From: Bacteroidales bacterium UBA3289
GTDB taxonomy: Bacteria; Bacteroidota; Bacteroidia; Bacteroidales; UBA932
NCBI GenBank assembly: GCA_002361625.1
Contig: DETL01000034.1
Span: 114,536 to 130,665 of the forward strand
Reading direction: 5' to 3'
Length of the DNA stretch: 16,130 nucleotides
Below are positions 13,887 to 16,130 of this stretch, in pieces; position 1 is the first letter of the stretch; each line of letters opens with the position of its first letter. The translations under genes were made by a program, and so were the position numbers. A model generated the notes under the pieces. The model had not been told where the DNA came from and ran no database searches. It was given only the letters and a program-made list of their open reading frames with translations.

Positions 13887-14759
13887 ATGAACATACTGGT
13901 TTGCGGCGCCAACGGACAGCTCGGGACGGAGATGCGAAACGTCTCTGCCGGGTCGTCCGACCGCTATATTTTCACGGACGTCGCCTCCCTTCCCGGGGTG
14001 GACACGGTTTATCTGGACATCACCAACCGTGATGCCGTCCGGCTTATCTGCGATTCGGAAAAGGTGGATGTGATCGTCAATTGCGCCGCCTATACGAATG
14101 TGGACAAGGCGGAGGAGGATGTGCCCATGGCGGACCTCCTGAACCATACGGCGCCGGGCATCCTGGCTTCCGTGGCGGCGGAGCGCGGGGCGCACATGAT
14201 CCACATCTCCACGGACTATGTGTTCCAGGGCGACATCGCCCTGCCTTGCCGGGAAGACTGGCCGGTGCATCCCAACGGAGTATATGGCGCGACGAAGCTC
14301 CAGGGCGAGCAGGCGGTGCAGGAAGCAGGCTGCAGCTGGCAGATTTTCCGGACGGCCTGGCTCTATTCCCCTTACGGGAAGAATTTCGTGAAGACGATGC
14401 GCCAGCTCACGGCCGAGCGGCCCCAGCTGAAGGTCGTCTTCGACCAGGTGGGAACGCCCACCTATGCGGCGGACCTGGCTGCGCTCATCTATAAGGTCAT
14501 TACGGACCGGCTCACGGACCGCCAGGGCATCTACCACTTCTCCAATGAAGGCGTGTGCTCCTGGTTCGATTTCGCCTGTGCCATCCGCGACCTTTCCGGC
14601 AACACCTGCGACATCCGCCCCTGCCACTCGGAGGAATTCCCCTCCAAGGTCCGTCGGCCGCACTTTTCCGTCCTGGACAAGACCAAGGTCAAGGAAACCT
14701 TCGGCATCGAGGTCCCGCACTGGTATGAATCCCTGAAAAAATGCATCGACCGGCTATGA
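13887..14759 (+). CDS. rfbD: dTDP-4-dehydrorhamnose reductase
   Basis: Last step of dTDP-L-rhamnose synthesis: NAD(P)H-dependent reduction of dTDP-6-deoxy-L-lyxo-4-hexulose. It is an extended-SDR protein of 290 aa with the nucleotide-binding GANGQLG (residues 7-13), STDYVFQG (Thr109, Asp110) and the catalytic YGATK (Tyr133, Lys137). PFGKNFV-like SPYGKNFVKTM and DQVGTPTYAADLA are family features. The stop overlaps the rfbC start as ATGA. Confidence 0.95.
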   Translation: MNILVCGANGQLGTEMRNVSAGSSDRYIFTDVASLPGVDTVYLDITNRDAVRLICDSEKVDVIVNCAAYTNVDKAEEDVPMADLLNHTAPGILASVAAERGAHMIHISTDYVFQGDIALPCREDWPVHPNGVYGATKLQGEQAVQEAGCSWQIFRTAWLYSPYGKNFVKTMRQLTAERPQLKVVFDQVGTPTYAADLAALIYKVITDRLTDRQGIYHFSNEGVCSWFDFACAIRDLSGNTCDIRPCHSEEFPSKVRRPHFSVLDKTKVKETFGIEVPHWYESLKKCIDRL

Positions 14760-15295
14760 CGATTATCCAGACAGGTATCGAAGGGCTCGTCGTCATCGAG
14801 CCGAAAGTGTTCGGGGACGCACGGGGCTATTTCTTTGAGGTGTTCAACGAACGGGAGTTCCATGAGTTGGTGGGACCGGTCCGGTTCGTCCAGGACAACG
14901 AGAGCAAGTCCCGCTACGGAGTGATCCGCGGGCTTCATTTCCAGAAAGGGGAGCACGCCCAGGCGAAACTCGTCCGCGTAGTGAGCGGCGCCGTGCTGGA
15001 CGTTGCCGTGGACCTTCGCGAAGGGTCGCCCACCTACGGGAAATGGCATGCGGAAGAGCTGACAGGGGAGAACCACCGGATGATGTTCATCCCGCGGGGT
15101 TTTGCCCATGGCTTCAGCGTCCTCTCCGAAGAAGTCGTCTTCCAATACAAGTGCGACAACCTCTATTGTCCCGCCTCCGAAGGCGCCGTCGCCTGGAACG
15201 ATCCCGAACTGGGCATCGACTGGCGGATCCCCGCCGGGGACGCCCTCCTTTCCGAAAAAGACAAACATCATCCTTTCCTCCATGAATTACGATAG
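14756..15295 (+). CDS. rfbC: dTDP-4-dehydrorhamnose 3,5-epimerase
   Basis: Epimerises dTDP-4-keto-6-deoxyglucose at C3 and C5, the third step of dTDP-L-rhamnose synthesis. The 179-aa cupin protein shows DARGYFFEVFNEREF (21-35), GVIRGLHFQ with catalytic His61, the VDLREGSPTYGKW strand and IPRGFAHGF. Start at 14756 (MTIIQTGIEG) fits the family N-terminus and the ATGA overlap with rfbD; an ATG 15 bases upstream lies within rfbD. It overlaps rfbB by 14 bases. Confidence 0.96.
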   Translation: MTIIQTGIEGLVVIEPKVFGDARGYFFEVFNEREFHELVGPVRFVQDNESKSRYGVIRGLHFQKGEHAQAKLVRVVSGAVLDVAVDLREGSPTYGKWHAEELTGENHRMMFIPRGFAHGFSVLSEEVVFQYKCDNLYCPASEGAVAWNDPELGIDWRIPAGDALLSEKDKHHPFLHELR

Positions 15296-16130
15296 ATCCA
15301 TCATTGTCACCGGCGGAGCCGGTTTCATCGGCAGCCATGTGGTCCGGCTGCTGGTCAATAAATACCCGAACTACCGGATCATCAATCTGGACAAGCTCAC
15401 CTATGCGGGCAACCTCGCGAACCTCCGGGACATCGAGGACAAGCCCAATTACCGGTTCGTCCGGATGGACATCTGCGATTTCGAGGGCGTCCTGGCCCTC
15501 ATGCAGGAGGAACGGGTGGACGGCATCATCCACCTGGCCGCCGAGTCCCATGTGGACCGCTCCATCAAAGATCCCTTCACCTTCGCCCGCACCAACGTCA
15601 TGGGCACTTTGTCCATGCTGCAGGCCGCCAAGGCGTACTGGGAGCCCCAGGGCTATGTCCTTAACGGAGCGGTTCCCTGCCGCTTCTACCACATCTCCAC
15701 CGACGAAGTCTATGGCGCCCTGGAGATGACGCATCCGGAGGGTATCGAGCCGCCGTTCACGACCAAGGCTTCCAGCGGGAAGCACCATCTGGCCTATGGC
15801 GAGAAGTTCTTCACGGAGGACCTGAAGTATCAGCCGCACAGCCCGTACAGCGCCGCCAAAGCCAGCTCTGACCACTTTGTGCGTGCCTTCCATGACACGT
15901 TCGGGATGCCTACCATCGTCACGAACTGCTCCAACAACTACGGCCCGTACCAGTTCCCGGAGAAGCTTATTCCGCTGTTTGTCAATAACATCCGTCATCG
16001 GAAACCGCTGCCGGTCTATGGCAAGGGTGAGAACGTCCGCGACTGGCTGTACGTGGAGGACCACGCCCGGGCTATCGACCTGATCTTCCATGAGGGAAAG
16101 ATCGCCGAGACCTACAACATCGGCGGCTTC
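15282..16130 (+). CDS. rfbB: dTDP-glucose 4,6-dehydratase (cut by right edge)
   Basis: Converts dTDP-glucose to dTDP-4-keto-6-deoxyglucose with bound NAD, the second step of dTDP-rhamnose synthesis. The visible 283 codons start MNYDRSIIVTGGAGFIGSH (Rossmann GGAGFIG at 11-17). Catalytic residues are present: Thr140-Asp141-Glu142 (STDEVYG) and YSAAK (Tyr189, Lys193), followed by NNYGPYQFPEKLIPL and GKGENVRDWLYVEDH. The long insertion before YSAAK (SSGKHHLAYGEKFF) is common in Bacteroidota RmlB, which are about 380 aa, so roughly 100 residues lie beyond the window. It begins inside the end of rfbC. Confidence 0.96.
   Translation, partial: MNYDRSIIVTGGAGFIGSHVVRLLVNKYPNYRIINLDKLTYAGNLANLRDIEDKPNYRFVRMDICDFEGVLALMQEERVDGIIHLAAESHVDRSIKDPFTFARTNVMGTLSMLQAAKAYWEPQGYVLNGAVPCRFYHISTDEVYGALEMTHPEGIEPPFTTKASSGKHHLAYGEKFFTEDLKYQPHSPYSAAKASSDHFVRAFHDTFGMPTIVTNCSNNYGPYQFPEKLIPLFVNNIRHRKPLPVYGKGENVRDWLYVEDHARAIDLIFHEGKIAETYNIGGF

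Overview
The window reads as a compact, GC-rich chromosomal segment from a member of the Bacteroidota, most likely a gut-type Bacteroidales (an Alistipes- or Cryptobacteroides-like genome would fit; the sequence alone does not separate these). The evidence is the repeated TAnnTTTG (-7) promoter element of the Bacteroidota primary sigma factor in short AT-rich intergenic gaps, the absence of Shine-Dalgarno sequences, and gene families with Bacteroidota-type motifs (S9 peptidase with an HWDxW motif, RmlB with a long SSGxHHLAYG insertion, Wzc with a Gly-Tyr tail). I see no rRNA, tRNA, insertion sequence, CRISPR array or phage gene. No gap without a gene exceeds about 130 bases.

Left part (1-3724): the 5' end of gdhA (glutamate dehydrogenase) runs off the left edge on the minus strand. 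It is divergent from a WYL-domain transcriptional regulator, which is followed 7 bases later by a lipoprotein-type S9 (prolyl oligopeptidase family) peptidase. The peptidase ends tail-to-tail with recG and overlaps it by 8 bases.

Middle part (3717-9808): recG (minus) and a three-gene plus-strand cassette diverge from a 39-base gap that holds two back-to-back -7 elements and an inverted repeat. The cassette encodes a soluble S24/S26-type Ser-His protease, a 90-aa PqqD-like (RRE-like) protein and a peptidase-less ABC exporter. Its genes are linked by two ATGA stop/start overlaps. It looks like a peptide maturation and export module, but no precursor peptide or modifying enzyme is visible beside it. 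It ends tail-to-tail with pdxA, the two genes sharing the four bases CTAG for both stop codons. pdxA is itself ATGA-coupled to rnhA upstream.

Right part (9809-16130): an exopolysaccharide or capsule operon starts from a good promoter (TTTG, 20-base spacer, TAAATTTG) with a perfect 14-base palindrome in the spacer. The gene order is Wza-like outer-membrane export lipoprotein, Wzc-like tyrosine autokinase/chain-length regulator with a (Gly-Tyr)8 tail, PHP-type (CpsB/Wzb-like) phosphatase, rfbD, rfbC, rfbB (cut by the window end). The first three genes form the secretion and phosphorylation-control unit. The last three make dTDP-L-rhamnose, so the polymer probably contains rhamnose or a related 6-deoxyhexose; rfbA and the glycosyltransferases would be expected downstream.

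The least ordinary parts are the protease-RRE-ABC cassette, the very short or absent 5' leaders predicted for several genes, and symmetric sites placed inside three promoters.
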